Source: Spirochaetota bacterium
GTDB lineage: Bacteria; Spirochaetota; Spirochaetia; Treponematales; Treponemataceae
NCBI GenBank assembly: GCA_023393015.1
Contig: JAEWMY010000001.1
Span: 1-36,522 of the forward strand
Direction: 5' to 3'
DNA length: 36,522 nucleotides
Part shown: piece after piece, positions 13,804 to 22,530 of the stretch
Layout of the letters: each line of letters opens with the position of its first letter
Numbering within the stretch: position 1 is the first letter of the stretch
Made by a program: the position numbers and the translations under genes
Notes under the pieces: generated by a model
What the model saw: only the letters and a program-made list of their open reading frames with translations
What the model was told of the DNA's origin: nothing
Databases searched by the model: none

Positions 13804-16158
13804 TCAGTATAGAACGGACCGCAGACCCTCGATATCGAGCGGTTTGTGGTACAGGAACCCCTGGGCGAAGAAACAGCCCTCGCCGAGCAGGATGTCGCGC
13901 TGTTCCGGCGTTTCGATTCCCTCGGCGATCGCGAGCGCCCCGAGCGACGACGAAAGGCCTATGATCGAGCGCACGAGTTTCACGTTGCGCTCGCTCGTGG
14001 CGATGTCGGTGACGAATCCGCGGTCGATCTTGAGCGTGTCGAAACTGAAACCGCTCAGGCGGCTGAGCGACGACTGTCCCGTTCCGAAATCGTCGATCGC
14101 GAACCTGAACCCCCGTTCCAAAAGGAGGCGCGACGTTTTCCAGAAGGTCTCCTCCATCGCGGATATGGCGCTCTCTGTTATCTCGATCTTGAGCCTGCTT
14201 CGGTCCACGAGCTTCGTGTCCACGAGTCGTTCCAGGTTTTCCACGAAATCGACTTCGAGAAACTGGAGCGGGCTCACGTTCACGCTGACAAACCACTTCC
14301 CGGTTCCCAGACCGCCCTCGTCCGCGAGGGCGTCGAGCGTTTGCTCCATGATGAACCAGCCGATCTCGATGATGACGCCGTTTTCCTCCGCGAGCGGAAT
14401 GAAATCGCCCGGGGGGATGTCGCCGTGCCCGGCGCAGTCCCATCTCGTGAGGGCCTCGAAACCTTCGATCAGGCCGGTCCTCATGTCGACGATCGGTTGG
14501 AACACGGGTCTGAGTTCCTCGCGCAAACCGGCCTTCATAAGGGAGGCGTCGATGAAAACGAGCCGGTTCATCCGTTCCCTGTGACGGCTTGAATAGAAAA
14601 CGTACGACATTGACGAAAGCGATTCCGTCGGGGAAAGGGCGACGACCGTGCGGTTGATCGCGTCGCCGGGCGAAAGGCCCGCCTCCATTCGCGCGACGCC
14701 TATCCTCACGCGAAGCCTGAGTCGCGTGTTCAACGCCGTAACGGGCTCGCGGAACATGAGGGATAGTCCTTCGAGAAACACCTCCAGCGAACGGTCGTCC
14801 ATTCCCGTACCGAAGAGAAAGTAGGAAAAACCGGCTCCCCGATACACCCCGACGTGATCCGGGCAAAACGCGTCGAGTCGGTCGGAGAGGTTTTTCAGCA
14901 TGAAGTCGATGAGGTCCCGGTCGAAGACTGAGGAAAGCTCACGCAGGTTTTCGAGGAACAACTGCGCGAGAAACGCCTTGGGCATTTCGTCGGCCTCGAG
15001 TTCCTCCATGCGATCGAGCAGGGCCTGCGCGTTCAGTAGTCCGGTAACGGGATCGTGATACGCGAGGTACGACAGGCGGTGATTGAGGGCGTCAAGCTCG
15101 TTTCTCGACGACTGCAGCTCGCGCTCGAGTTTTTTCCGTCGCTTGATCTCCACGCGGAGATCGGAGTTCTCGTCCTTGAGCCGATCGCTCATCGAGCGCT
15201 GCTGGACGTAGTTCGCCCGCAGGAAAATCGCCGAGGAGAGGAGAAGCCACAGGACCGCGAGAAGAGATCCTACGGGAATCGCCTCGGCGTACACGCGGGA
15301 GAGCGCGCGCGAACGGTCAACCGCGGCGAAGACCCTCCAGGGAATCTCGCCGGAGCCATGGGCGAAAAAGTCCGCGTGCCGACCCGCGCGGGCGTACCAG
15401 TCCCGTACGTCCGCTCCTATATCTCGATGCGAGGACGAAATCTCGTCGACGATGGGAGCGTCCGCGCCTGACTGGAAGACGATGTGTCCCTGATCGGTAA
15501 AAACCGCGAAATAATCCATGTCGTCGAAGTCGATGGACGAAAGCGCCTCGACGATCGTCGGGAGGACGATCCCGACGGAAACGACGCCGGCGACCGCGCC
15601 TCGGCGCGTGAAGCTCGACCCCGTGGTGATGTACACGTGATCGGCGTCGTGATAGAAGCCCGTGGTCTTTACGATGCCGGGCGCGAGATCGATCAGGGAC
15701 CGATACCACTCTTGCCCCGGATACCAATACTCGTCCGTCTCCCATTCGTACGTCGTGACGATGTCCCCGCGTTCGATCAGGTTCACGTGAACGTACGGAC
15801 CGTAGAGTCCGTTCTTCCTGAACGGCATGATCCCCGGCTCGTACCAGATGCCCATTCCGTATATCGGCGTATCACGCGCGGAGAAGAGCATGCTTTCGAG
15901 GAATCGCTCGTGGGCGACAGTTTCCGCGGGGAGGTTCGAAGCGTAGGAGGCGAGCACGAGCGCCATACGCGAGGCGACCTCGAAGCCCCGCGCGATCTCC
16001 TTCGAGGTCAGTTCCAGCCGCTCGTCAAAAAGGCGTTCGGTCGCGATCCGCGATCGCTCAAGGCTCGTGAGGAGAAACGCGAAAAAAAGCGCGATCAATA
16101 CCGCGAGAACGACGAGAGAGAGCAGGAACGCGGCTTTGTGCTGAAAGAACCTGAACAT
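13804..16158 (-). CDS. Membrane sensor with Cache-type domain, degenerate GGDEF and intact EAL
   Basis: A 784-aa protein. A transmembrane helix lies near 8-30, an extracytoplasmic Cache-like sensor at about 40-280 (GMGIWYEPG, WYPGQEWYRSLIDLAPG), a second helix near 305-327 and a coiled coil near 335-370. The GGDEF-like domain (HDPVTGLLN) has its signature replaced by RGAGFSYF, so cyclase activity is unlikely. The EAL domain keeps EALTRW, NVSPLQF, EITES, IDDFGTG, LKIDRGFV, AEGIET and the terminal AQGFL, so it is a probable active c-di-GMP phosphodiesterase. The start at 16158 is supported by the -10 seven bases upstream; a Met 12 codons further upstream falls within the promoter. Confidence 0.92.
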   Translation of the reverse strand: MFRFFQHKAAFLLSLVVLAVLIALFFAFLLTSLERSRIATERLFDERLELTSKEIARGFEVASRMALVLASYASNLPAETVAHERFLESMLFSARDTPIYGMGIWYEPGIMPFRKNGLYGPYVHVNLIERGDIVTTYEWETDEYWYPGQEWYRSLIDLAPGIVKTTGFYHDADHVYITTGSSFTRRGAVAGVVSVGIVLPTIVEALSSIDFDDMDYFAVFTDQGHIVFQSGADAPIVDEISSSHRDIGADVRDWYARAGRHADFFAHGSGEIPWRVFAAVDRSRALSRVYAEAIPVGSLLAVLWLLLSSAIFLRANYVQQRSMSDRLKDENSDLRVEIKRRKKLERELQSSRNELDALNHRLSYLAYHDPVTGLLNAQALLDRMEELEADEMPKAFLAQLFLENLRELSSVFDRDLIDFMLKNLSDRLDAFCPDHVGVYRGAGFSYFLFGTGMDDRSLEVFLEGLSLMFREPVTALNTRLRLRVRIGVARMEAGLSPGDAINRTVVALSPTESLSSMSYVFYSSRHRERMNRLVFIDASLMKAGLREELRPVFQPIVDMRTGLIEGFEALTRWDCAGHGDIPPGDFIPLAEENGVIIEIGWFIMEQTLDALADEGGLGTGKWFVSVNVSPLQFLEVDFVENLERLVDTKLVDRSRLKIEITESAISAMEETFWKTSRLLLERGFRFAIDDFGTGQSSLSRLSGFSFDTLKIDRGFVTDIATSERNVKLVRSIIGLSSSLGALAIAEGIETPEQRDILLGEGCFFAQGFLYHKPLDIEGLRSVLY

Positions 16159-16165
16159 AGGGTTA

Positions 16166-16194
16166 AGGATAGTTCCCGCCCGGGCCGAATACAA
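16166..16194 (-). promoter_or_regulatory. Promoter of the EAL gene (leaderless)
   Basis: Minus strand: TTGTAT (16194-16189), 17-bp spacer, TATCCT (16171-16166). The start codon at 16158 follows after 7 bases, so the transcript starts at or next to the ATG. No Shine-Dalgarno sequence is available. Confidence 0.5.
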
Positions 16195-16287
16195 TACGCC
16201 GCGGTCGATTTGCCCGGTCTCCCCCGCCGTAACCCCGTACGGCCCCGCGCGAACGCCGTTTCGGACGTCCGCGTCGGGCCGAAGGGC

Positions 16288-17292
16288 CTACTTCTTTCCG
16301 GCCTGGACGAGCGTTACCGCCGCGGTGATCACGATATCGTCGATCGAGCATCCGCGTGACAGGTCGGAAATCGGTTTCGCGAAACCCTGCAGGAACGGGC
16401 CGAAGGCCTCGGCGCCCGCGAGGCGCTGCACGAGTTTATAGCCGATATTGCCGGAACCGAGATCCGGGAACACGAGGGTATTGACCTTGCCGGCGACGGG
16501 GCTTCCCGGCGCCTTTTTCTGGGTAACCGAGGGCACGAGGGCGGCGTCGGCCTGCAACTCACCGTCAAAGACGAAATCGGGCTTTCGCGCCGAAAGGAGA
16601 CTGACGGCTTCCTGCACGCGAAGGACGTTTTCGTCCTTGCCGCCGGAACCCTTCGTCGAGAAGGAAAGCATCGCGACTACGGGGTCGTCGCCGATGAACT
16701 CGCGGCAACTTTTTGCCGCCGAGCAGGCGATGTCGGCGAGCTGTTCGGCCGACGGCGTCGGTATGACGGCGCAATCCGAGAATATCATCAGGCCGGCTTC
16801 GCCCCAGGAGGGCTCCTTCATTTGCATGACGAAGCAGGACGAGGCGGTCTTGCTGCCCGGCGCCGTTCCGATGACGGTAAGGCCCGCGCGCAATACGTCG
16901 CCGGTCGTGTTTTCCGCGCCCGCGACCATCGAGTCCGCCAGTCCTTTCGCGACCATCATCGCCCCGAAGCGCAGGGCGCCCGCCATGTCGACGAGCGCCT
17001 GTTCCATCGTCATCCCCTTCGCCTTTCGGCGTTCGCAGTAGGTTTCCGCGAACTCCCGGAGCAGCGGCGACGTTGCGGGATCGATTACCGTCACGCCGTC
17101 GAGCGATACCCCCGCCGAACTCGCGGTCGAGGCGACCTTGCCCGACTCCCCGAGCAGGGTGACCCCGCTCGCGATCCTCGCGTCCAGTATCTTCCGCGCG
17201 GCCGCGACGGTGCGCGGCTCGGTGCCTTCGGGAAGCACGAGACGATTGCCGTACGCGACGGCTTTTTCCTTCATTGATTCGACAAAACCCAT
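16288..17292 (-). CDS. pta: Phosphate acetyltransferase
   Basis: A 334-aa short-form phosphotransacetylase, converting acetyl-CoA and phosphate to acetyl phosphate and CoA in acetate fermentation. Family signatures include LVLPEGTEPRTVAAA near the N-terminus, MMVAKGLADSMVAGAENTT, SFSTKGSGGK, and VFPDLGSGNIGYKLVQRLAGAEAFGP(F)LQG near the C-terminus. Length is normal for the single-domain enzyme. The start at 17292 follows GGGAGAG; the open frame upstream lacks homology. No ack gene is in the window. It is followed in the same direction by the EAL gene after 129 bp. Confidence 0.95.
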   Translation of the reverse strand: MGFVESMKEKAVAYGNRLVLPEGTEPRTVAAARKILDARIASGVTLLGESGKVASTASSAGVSLDGVTVIDPATSPLLREFAETYCERRKAKGMTMEQALVDMAGALRFGAMMVAKGLADSMVAGAENTTGDVLRAGLTVIGTAPGSKTASSCFVMQMKEPSWGEAGLMIFSDCAVIPTPSAEQLADIACSAAKSCREFIGDDPVVAMLSFSTKGSGGKDENVLRVQEAVSLLSARKPDFVFDGELQADAALVPSVTQKKAPGSPVAGKVNTLVFPDLGSGNIGYKLVQRLAGAEAFGPFLQGFAKPISDLSRGCSIDDIVITAAVTLVQAGKK

Positions 17293-17337
17293 ATTTTCTC
17301 TCCCGTTGGTAATGAAATAACGATCGAATACCCGGAG

Positions 17338-17366
17338 AGAATACCCCCGCGGCGGATTTCGCGCAA
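17338..17366 (-). promoter_or_regulatory. Promoter of pta
   Basis: Minus strand: TTGCGC (17366-17361), 17-bp spacer, TATTCT (17343-17338). The predicted start is near 17331, giving a leader of about 40 nt that contains the GGGAGAG ribosome-binding site. Confidence 0.55.
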
Positions 17367-17393
17367 GGGATCGCCCTTTTTCGCGCGGCTTTG

Positions 17394-17423
17394 TTGACAC
17401 GAAAGTATCGCCGCTGATAGGGT
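17394..17423 (+). promoter_or_regulatory. Promoter of tyrA (leaderless)
   Basis: TTGACA (17394-17399), then TAGGGT (17418-17423) at 18 bp; a weak GATAGG at 16 bp is an alternative -10. The ATG at 17430 lies exactly 7 bases after TAGGGT, so no 5' leader is expected. Confidence 0.45.
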
Positions 17424-17429
17424 ACGGAC

Positions 17430-18149
17430 ATGGACAAAGTAGGCGTCATCGGCCTCGGCCGATTCGGTGCGTTCTGGACATCGGTTCTCTCCCACGGATA
17501 CGAGGTGTACGCCTGGACGCGCACGGCGCAGGAGAACCCGCCGTGTCCAGTCCTCCCGCTCGAGGAACTCTGTCGCCTTCCGGTCGTGTTTCTCTGCGTA
17601 TCGATGCGCGCGATGCCCGAGACGCTCGCGCGGATCGCCCCGCTGCTCGGAGCCGGCACGATCGTCGTGGACACCTGCTCCGTCAAGACGGAACCCGTCC
17701 GGTGGATGCGGGAAATACTTCCCGAAAGCGCCGGAATCCTCGCGACGCATCCGATGTTCGGGCCTGAATCGGCGAAGGAAGGTCTCGCCGGCCTGCCGCT
17801 CATGATGCATCCGGTACGCATGAGCGCGGAGACGTACGAGCATTGGGCGCTCTTTTTCCGCTCGCTCGGCATTATGGTCGTGGAAATCACTCCGGAAGAA
17901 CACGACCGACAGGCGGCGATGAGCCAGGCGCTCACGCACATGATCGGAAGGACCCTCAGCCGCATGGGCATCGAGGAAACGCCGATCGGCACGCTCTGGT
18001 ACCGCAAGCTCCTCGCGATATGCCGACAGGTCGAGAAAGACTCTCCCGAACTCTTTTCCGACATGCAAAACCTGAATCCCTACGCGGCCACGATGCGCGA
18101 TTCGTTCGAGAAGGCATGGAGATCGGTGCGCGAAGAACTTGACCGATAG
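17430..18149 (+). CDS. tyrA: Prephenate/arogenate dehydrogenase (TyrA family)
   Basis: A 239-aa NAD(P)-dependent enzyme of tyrosine biosynthesis. The Rossmann motif GLGRFG is at 9-14, followed by VFLCVSMRAMPETL, the TyrA-typical VVDTCSVKTEPV, and the ATHPMFGPES signature (His and Pro of the active site). The C-terminal helices (EEHDRQAAMSQALTHMIGR) carry the conserved HD and H residues of the family. It is short because there is no chorismate mutase or ACT domain. The bactofilin promoter lies inside its last codons. Confidence 0.9.
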   Translation: MDKVGVIGLGRFGAFWTSVLSHGYEVYAWTRTAQENPPCPVLPLEELCRLPVVFLCVSMRAMPETLARIAPLLGAGTIVVDTCSVKTEPVRWMREILPESAGILATHPMFGPESAKEGLAGLPLMMHPVRMSAETYEHWALFFRSLGIMVVEITPEEHDRQAAMSQALTHMIGRTLSRMGIEETPIGTLWYRKLLAICRQVEKDSPELFSDMQNLNPYAATMRDSFEKAWRSVREELDR

Positions 18150-18168
18150 CGTCAAACGCGGCTACAGT
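18139..18168 (+). promoter_or_regulatory. Promoter of bactofilin gene (leaderless), inside tyrA end
   Basis: TTGACC (18139-18144), 18-bp spacer, TACAGT (18163-18168); 7 bases later is the A of the ATG at 18175. No Shine-Dalgarno sequence is present. Confidence 0.5.
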
Positions 18169-18174
18169 GGGCGT

Positions 18175-18537
18175 ATGGTAGACAACAAGGACAACGACCT
18201 TCTCGATCTTGACGAGGAAGATTACGACACCGTCCTCGCGCCCGATATCGAGTTTACGGGCACCATCGAGTTCGCCGAACCGTTCATGATAAAGGGACGG
18301 GTTTCCGGCCACATCCGCGCGACGAGCGACCTCCTCGTGGAAACGGGCGCCGACGTCCGCGCCGACATACAGGCGAACCGGGTCGTCATCAAGGGTTCCG
18401 TCGAGGGAAACGTGACGGCCGCGCAGATCGTGCACGTTTTCAGCTCGGGCCGGCTCATCGGAGACGTCACGGCACCCGAGGTCGTGCTCGACAGCGGTTG
18501 CTTCTTTTCCGGCATCTGCACCATGAAGAGGCAGTGA
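18175..18537 (+). CDS. Bactofilin
   Basis: A 120-aa bactofilin (polymer-forming cytoskeletal protein, DUF583). After an acidic N-terminal tail (NKDNDLLDLDEEDYD) come beta-helix rungs with regular small/hydrophobic periodicity: FTGTIEFAEPFMIKGRVSG, VETGADVRADIQANRVVI, KGSVEGNVTA, GRLIGDVTAPEVVLDSG. Such proteins assemble nucleotide-independent filaments that shape cells and localise wall enzymes. The start at 18175 is chosen over a TTG at 18139 that would coincide with the -35 box. Followed after 3 bp by the TPR gene, so likely one operon. Confidence 0.92.
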   Translation: MVDNKDNDLLDLDEEDYDTVLAPDIEFTGTIEFAEPFMIKGRVSGHIRATSDLLVETGADVRADIQANRVVIKGSVEGNVTAAQIVHVFSSGRLIGDVTAPEVVLDSGCFFSGICTMKRQ

Positions 18538-18540
18538 TAG

Positions 18541-19173
18541 ATGAGGTTCCGCAACGCGCGTTTCTACGTATCCATCGCCCTCGCCCTTGTCGCGGCATCG
18601 GGGATTCACGCGCAGACGAGGCCCGACGCGCTCGTCCTCTACCGCGCCGGCAAATACGCCGAGGCGGCCGACGTGTGCATAGCGGAGATCGCCGAAAAGC
18701 CGGATAACGTAGAAAGCCACGTCGTCCTTTCCTGGTCGCTCGTCGCCGCCAAACGCTACGACGAGGCGGCGAGATGGGCGGAAAAGGGGCGCGCCCTGTC
18801 GAAATACGATCCGCGCCTCATTGAAATACTCGCCGAGGCCCAGTATTACCGCGGTCAAAACGAGACGGCCCTGCACCTCTTCCAGGAATACATATCCTAC
18901 GCGCCGAACGGCAGCCGCCTCTCTCTCGTCTATTTTTTCATGGGAGAGATTTACCTCCGTCTCGCCAAGTACCGGCATGCCGACATGGCCTTTTCGGCCG
19001 CGCTGCAGCTCGAAAACCACAACGCCCCCTGGTGGGTCAGGCTCGGGTACGCGCGGGAGATGGCGAAGGATTACCGGTATTCGGTCGACGCGTACATGCG
19101 CGCGCTCGCGCTCGACCCGAACCTCCAGGACGCCATTCGGGGCAAGGAACGGGCCACGGCGAAACTGAATTGA
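18541..19173 (+). CDS. Exported TPR-repeat protein
   Basis: A 210-aa protein with a signal peptide (basic start, hydrophobic core YVSIALALVAASG, cleavage after HA at about residue 24) and four to five TPR-like units (LVLYRAGKYAEAADVC, SWSLVAAKRYDEAARWA, VYFFMGEIYLRLAKYRHADM). Probably periplasmic. It is the second gene after bactofilin; its stop overlaps the mtaB start by one base (TGATG, 19171-19175). The role is unknown, perhaps envelope assembly together with bactofilin. Confidence 0.85.
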   Translation: MRFRNARFYVSIALALVAASGIHAQTRPDALVLYRAGKYAEAADVCIAEIAEKPDNVESHVVLSWSLVAAKRYDEAARWAEKGRALSKYDPRLIEILAEAQYYRGQNETALHLFQEYISYAPNGSRLSLVYFFMGEIYLRLAKYRHADMAFSAALQLENHNAPWWVRLGYAREMAKDYRYSVDAYMRALALDPNLQDAIRGKERATAKLN

Positions 19174-20552
19174 TGGACCGCGTTCGTTTCGAAACCCTCG
19201 GGTGCAAACTCAACCAGATCGAGACCGAATCTCTCGCCAGGGCATTCCGCGACGCCGGGTTTGCGATCGACGGGGCGGAAAGGGAAATCGAAGAGGGTTC
19301 CGAGTCGTTCGTATACCTACCGGTAGGTATACGACTGGATTTACTAAACCCGGCCGACCACCCGATCCTTTCCGTGGTCAATACCTGTACCGTAACCGGC
19401 AAGGCCGAGCAAAAGGCCCGCAGGCTCATTCGCGCCCTCCTTCGCGCGTGGCCCGACTCGCCGGTACTCGTCACCGGCTGTTACGCCGAGGTTGAGCGCG
19501 AGACCATCGCCTCGATCGATCCCCGCGTCATCGCCTTTCCCGGGTCGAGAAAGAACGAGCTCGCCGAACTTCCCGCCGTCCTCGCCTCCCGGCTCGAGAA
19601 AAATCCCGCGGAGCGGGTCTTGGATATCGTTTCCGGGTTCGCCGCGTCGCCGACACGCGCGGCCACGCCGTTCCGCCTATCGACGGACGACTTCCTCTTC
19701 CATTCGCGCGCCTCCGTGAAGATACAGGACGGATGCGACAACCGCTGCGCGTATTGCCGCATCAGGCTCGCGCGCGGTCCGTCGGTCTCCCTTCCGTCCG
19801 ACGAGGTTATCGCCCGCGTGCGCGATATCGAGCGCGCGGGATGGGCCGAGGTCGTGCTGACGGGGGTAAATCTCTCGCATTACCGTTCGGGCGGCGGCGA
19901 TTTCGCGACCCTCCTCGCGCGCGCGCTCGCGGAAACCGAAAGCCTCGCGTTCCGCATATCGAGCCTCTATCCCGAACGGGTTGACGACGAACTGCTTCCG
20001 ATCCTCTCCCATCCGCGCGTTCGCCCGCATTTTCACCTTTCGATCCAATCCGGAAGCGATCGCGTGCTCGCCGCGATGCGTCGACCCTATTCGGCATCCG
20101 TCGTCAGGGACGCGATAGCGGCTCTTCGAACCGCCAAGGACGATCCGTTTATCGCGTGCGACCTCATCGCGGGCTTTCCCGGGGAAACCGACGGGGATTT
20201 CCGGGAAACGCTCGAACTCGCGCGGGAGTCCCGATTCGCCTGGATTCACTCCTTTCCCTTCTCCCCGCGGCCGGGCACCGAGGCGTGGTCGATGCGTCCC
20301 CGGGTTCCCGAACGCGTCGCGCGGGAACGAGTCGCCTCGCTCGCCGAGCTCGCCGGAGAGGGTTTGCGCGCGTACAAGAACGCGTGGATCGGTCGGCGGG
20401 TGGCCGCCGTCGTCGAACGCGGCGGGACGGACGGCTCCCGCGTACTCACCGAGAACTACCTTACCCTCGCGATTCGCGGCGGATCGCGTAAACCCGGGGA
20501 ATCGGTCCGCGTGAGGATTCTCGATCCCGAAACGGCAGAACTAGAGAATTAA
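19173..20552 (+). CDS. mtaB: tRNA t6A37 methylthiotransferase MtaB
   Basis: A 459-aa methylthiotransferase. The N-terminal UPF0004 domain carries three cluster-binding cysteines (C11 in TLGCKLNQIE, C72 in NTCTVT, C103 in GCYAE). The radical-SAM core has CxxxCxxC at C188, C192 and C195 (CDNRCAYC), followed by a C-terminal TRAM-like domain. GCKLNQIE and NTCTVTGKAEQKARR are typical of MtaB, which makes ms2t6A37 in tRNAs, rather than of MiaB or RimO. The gap between C11 and C72 is about 25 residues longer than I would expect, and that stretch contains a 26-bp perfect palindrome, so a small insertion is likely. Last gene of the bactofilin operon. Confidence 0.92.
   Translation: MDRVRFETLGCKLNQIETESLARAFRDAGFAIDGAEREIEEGSESFVYLPVGIRLDLLNPADHPILSVVNTCTVTGKAEQKARRLIRALLRAWPDSPVLVTGCYAEVERETIASIDPRVIAFPGSRKNELAELPAVLASRLEKNPAERVLDIVSGFAASPTRAATPFRLSTDDFLFHSRASVKIQDGCDNRCAYCRIRLARGPSVSLPSDEVIARVRDIERAGWAEVVLTGVNLSHYRSGGGDFATLLARALAETESLAFRISSLYPERVDDELLPILSHPRVRPHFHLSIQSGSDRVLAAMRRPYSASVVRDAIAALRTAKDDPFIACDLIAGFPGETDGDFRETLELARESRFAWIHSFPFSPRPGTEAWSMRPRVPERVARERVASLAELAGEGLRAYKNAWIGRRVAAVVERGGTDGSRVLTENYLTLAIRGGSRKPGESVRVRILDPETAELEN
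19309..19334. repeat. 26-bp perfect palindrome within mtaB
   Basis: The half-site TCGTATACCTACC (19309-19321) is followed immediately by its exact reverse complement (19322-19334). It lies in frame within mtaB, encodes SFVYLPVGIRL, and is less GC-rich than its surroundings. It may be a small inserted palindromic element or a binding site. Confidence 0.7.
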
Positions 20553-20603
20553 GTTGAGGTTTGGCCAGGTTTGGATTAAAATCAATGGAGGAAAGGAGGG
20601 CGT

Positions 20604-21296
20604 ATGAACAGTATGACCCGTATATGCGCGGTCTCGGTCGCGGCGCTTTTGCTGGTCGTTTCCTGCCAGGATCTGTTTACGTCGTCGATCGGCGGGCCCT
20701 TCGAGCGCGACAGTCCGCCCATCTCGTCTTCGGCCTCCCTCGGAACGCTCGTAACGATAGCGCAGACGCCGGATTGGGCCTCAGATCCTGAAACGGCGGC
20801 GACTGTTCTCGATATTCTCGCGAACAAGGACGAAGCGACGCTTCTGGCCCTTTCCGTCGACGATCAAACGGCCATTCTCAATCTCGCGGCGAGCGCGGCG
20901 ATCGGGACGACGACGATCGCGAACCTCGCCAACGAGGCCACGCAACCGGGGGCGGTGGTAGAGGATCTCGTCGAGGCGGCGTTGCAGTCCTTCGACGGCT
21001 CCGTCAACCTCGCGGCGATCGAGTCCCTTCTCGGTAACGCGGCCACGGTCTCGGCCGCGCCCGCCGAATCGCTCGCGATGGCGGCCGCCGTACTCGTCGG
21101 CGACGTGGCGAATGACCTGGGTGCCGACGTCGCGATGGCGGCGCTCGACGGTAACATGACCGGTCTCGACGCCGCCCAGATTGACAAGATAAACCTCGCC
21201 CGCGCCGTGCTCGCGGAGCTCGAGGGCAGGCCCGCCGGCGAAGGCTCCGTTACCCTCGGCGACTTCGACTTGCTTGACCTTTTGAGGGGCAACTAG
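20604..21296 (+). CDS. Lipoprotein of unknown function, Ala-rich
   Basis: A 230-aa protein with a lipoprotein signal (AALLLVVSC, lipidated C21) and an Ala/Leu/Asp-rich helical body (LDILANKDEATLLALSVDDQTAILNLAASAAIG). The strong Shine-Dalgarno AAAGGAGGGCGT precedes the ATG. Its stop overlaps the GTG of the next gene (TAGTG, 21294-21298), indicating coupling to the outer-membrane protein; it may be a partner of that protein. No family recognised. Confidence 0.8.
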   Translation: MNSMTRICAVSVAALLLVVSCQDLFTSSIGGPFERDSPPISSSASLGTLVTIAQTPDWASDPETAATVLDILANKDEATLLALSVDDQTAILNLAASAAIGTTTIANLANEATQPGAVVEDLVEAALQSFDGSVNLAAIESLLGNAATVSAAPAESLAMAAAVLVGDVANDLGADVAMAALDGNMTGLDAAQIDKINLARAVLAELEGRPAGEGSVTLGDFDLLDLLRGN

Positions 21297-22462
21297 TGAA
21301 ACACTCAGTAATGGGACTCCGTCTCAAGAAGGCCATACTAGTTTCGGCCGCTCTTTGCATTGTCGCCGCGCTCGGCGCCCAAACGCTCGACTTCGAGCCG
21401 ATCGCCCCGCGCATCGTATCCGCTCGTCTTGAGGGTTTCGGCGGCGGGTACGCCGCGATCGAGGCGGGCTTCGATACCCTCGGGACGAACCCCGCCGCCT
21501 TCGCCTATACGAAACCGGCATGGAGTTTCGCCCGCCTCTCCATGGAAGTTTCGGGCCCCCTCTTCGACCTTCCCTCCGCCTTCAATGCGGACGACACGAC
21601 GGCCGAGCTCCTCAATCTCGTGGCGGCGAATAACGGCATCTACTTCGGCGCCGACGTCACCGGCCCGATCGCCTTCGGCAAGGTCGACCGCAACTTCGGT
21701 TTCGGCTTCTTCAACCGTTCGATGGTCGTCGCGAACGCGGCCTCCGTCACGGTCGCGTCGGTTTATGTCGGCGAGGAATTCCTCCTCGTGGGCGGATACG
21801 GCCTCGAGATCTACGCGAAGGGTCCGCACACCGTCGCCGCGGGCTTGCAACTCAAGGGCTTCTTCCAGGTATTCATCAATCAGAACGGTACCGCCTTCGA
21901 CGTATTCGACTCGCTGACAGGCCTTGACCTTGACGGCCTTCCTTCCGTTCTTTCGACCGGCTTCGGCGTGGACGGCGGGTTCCTCTACCGCTACGGCGAC
22001 AATCTCAACGTCGGTATCGTCTGCCGGGATCTCTTTTCACCGGTGTTCTCGACGGGCTACGCGGGTATCGGCGACTTCCTTGACGGTTCGTCCAATACCG
22101 ACACGAGATACGACCGCCTCCCCGTCGATCTCTCGGTCGGAGTGGCGTACGACTATCCGCTTCCCGTCCATTGGGTAACGATAACCGGGCTGAAGTTCAT
22201 GGCCGATTACCGCGATATCCTGTGCTTCGTCGATCCGGTGTACCGTAACCCGGTTCTCAATTTCGCGGTCGGCGCCGAGATCGAATTCCTCGACGTCGTC
22301 TCCCTGCGGGTTGGCATACGCGAGGCCTATCTCTCGGCGGGAATAGGGCTCGACCTTTCGATCTGCAAGCTGGATCTCGCCATGTACGGCACCGAGGGAG
22401 GTCTCGAGCCGGGAGACCGCGCGATTCTCAATATCGCGCTTTCGCTCGCGGCCGAGTATTGA
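21296..22462 (+). CDS. Outer-membrane beta-barrel protein (PorV/UPF0164-like)
   Basis: A 388-aa protein with a signal peptide (LKKAILVSAALCIVAALGAQ) and alternating amphipathic strands through the C-terminus. FDTLGTNPAAFAYT resembles the conserved LGxNPAxLA segment of PorV/FadL-like and spirochaetal UPF0164 proteins. The last residues (ILNIALSLAAEY) end in an aromatic, typical of barrel strands. The start is GTG 21296 with GAGGGG upstream; ATG 21311 is an alternative. Translationally coupled to the preceding lipoprotein. Its transport role is not known. Confidence 0.8.
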   Translation: MKHSVMGLRLKKAILVSAALCIVAALGAQTLDFEPIAPRIVSARLEGFGGGYAAIEAGFDTLGTNPAAFAYTKPAWSFARLSMEVSGPLFDLPSAFNADDTTAELLNLVAANNGIYFGADVTGPIAFGKVDRNFGFGFFNRSMVVANAASVTVASVYVGEEFLLVGGYGLEIYAKGPHTVAAGLQLKGFFQVFINQNGTAFDVFDSLTGLDLDGLPSVLSTGFGVDGGFLYRYGDNLNVGIVCRDLFSPVFSTGYAGIGDFLDGSSNTDTRYDRLPVDLSVGVAYDYPLPVHWVTITGLKFMADYRDILCFVDPVYRNPVLNFAVGAEIEFLDVVSLRVGIREAYLSAGIGLDLSICKLDLAMYGTEGGLEPGDRAILNIALSLAAEY

Positions 22463-22478
22463 TCGTGACGGGCGTCGG

Positions 22479-22507
22479 TTGACAAACCGGCCCGAATCCG
22501 ATAACGT
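22479..22507 (+). promoter_or_regulatory. tRNA-Lys promoter
   Basis: TTGACA (22479-22484), 17-bp spacer, TAACGT (22502-22507); predicted start near 22514, 17 nt before the mature tRNA 5' end. Confidence 0.65.
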
Positions 22508-22530
22508 GTTCACCATCGCGTTACAGCCGC

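Noticed and set aside
13490..14866. 458-codon Arg-rich open frame on the minus strand
   Set aside because: Out-of-frame shadow of the EAL and TPR genes, with extreme Arg content.
16565..18064. 499-codon open frame on the minus strand
   Set aside because: A shadow of pta and of the antisense strand of tyrA; no start signal or domain.
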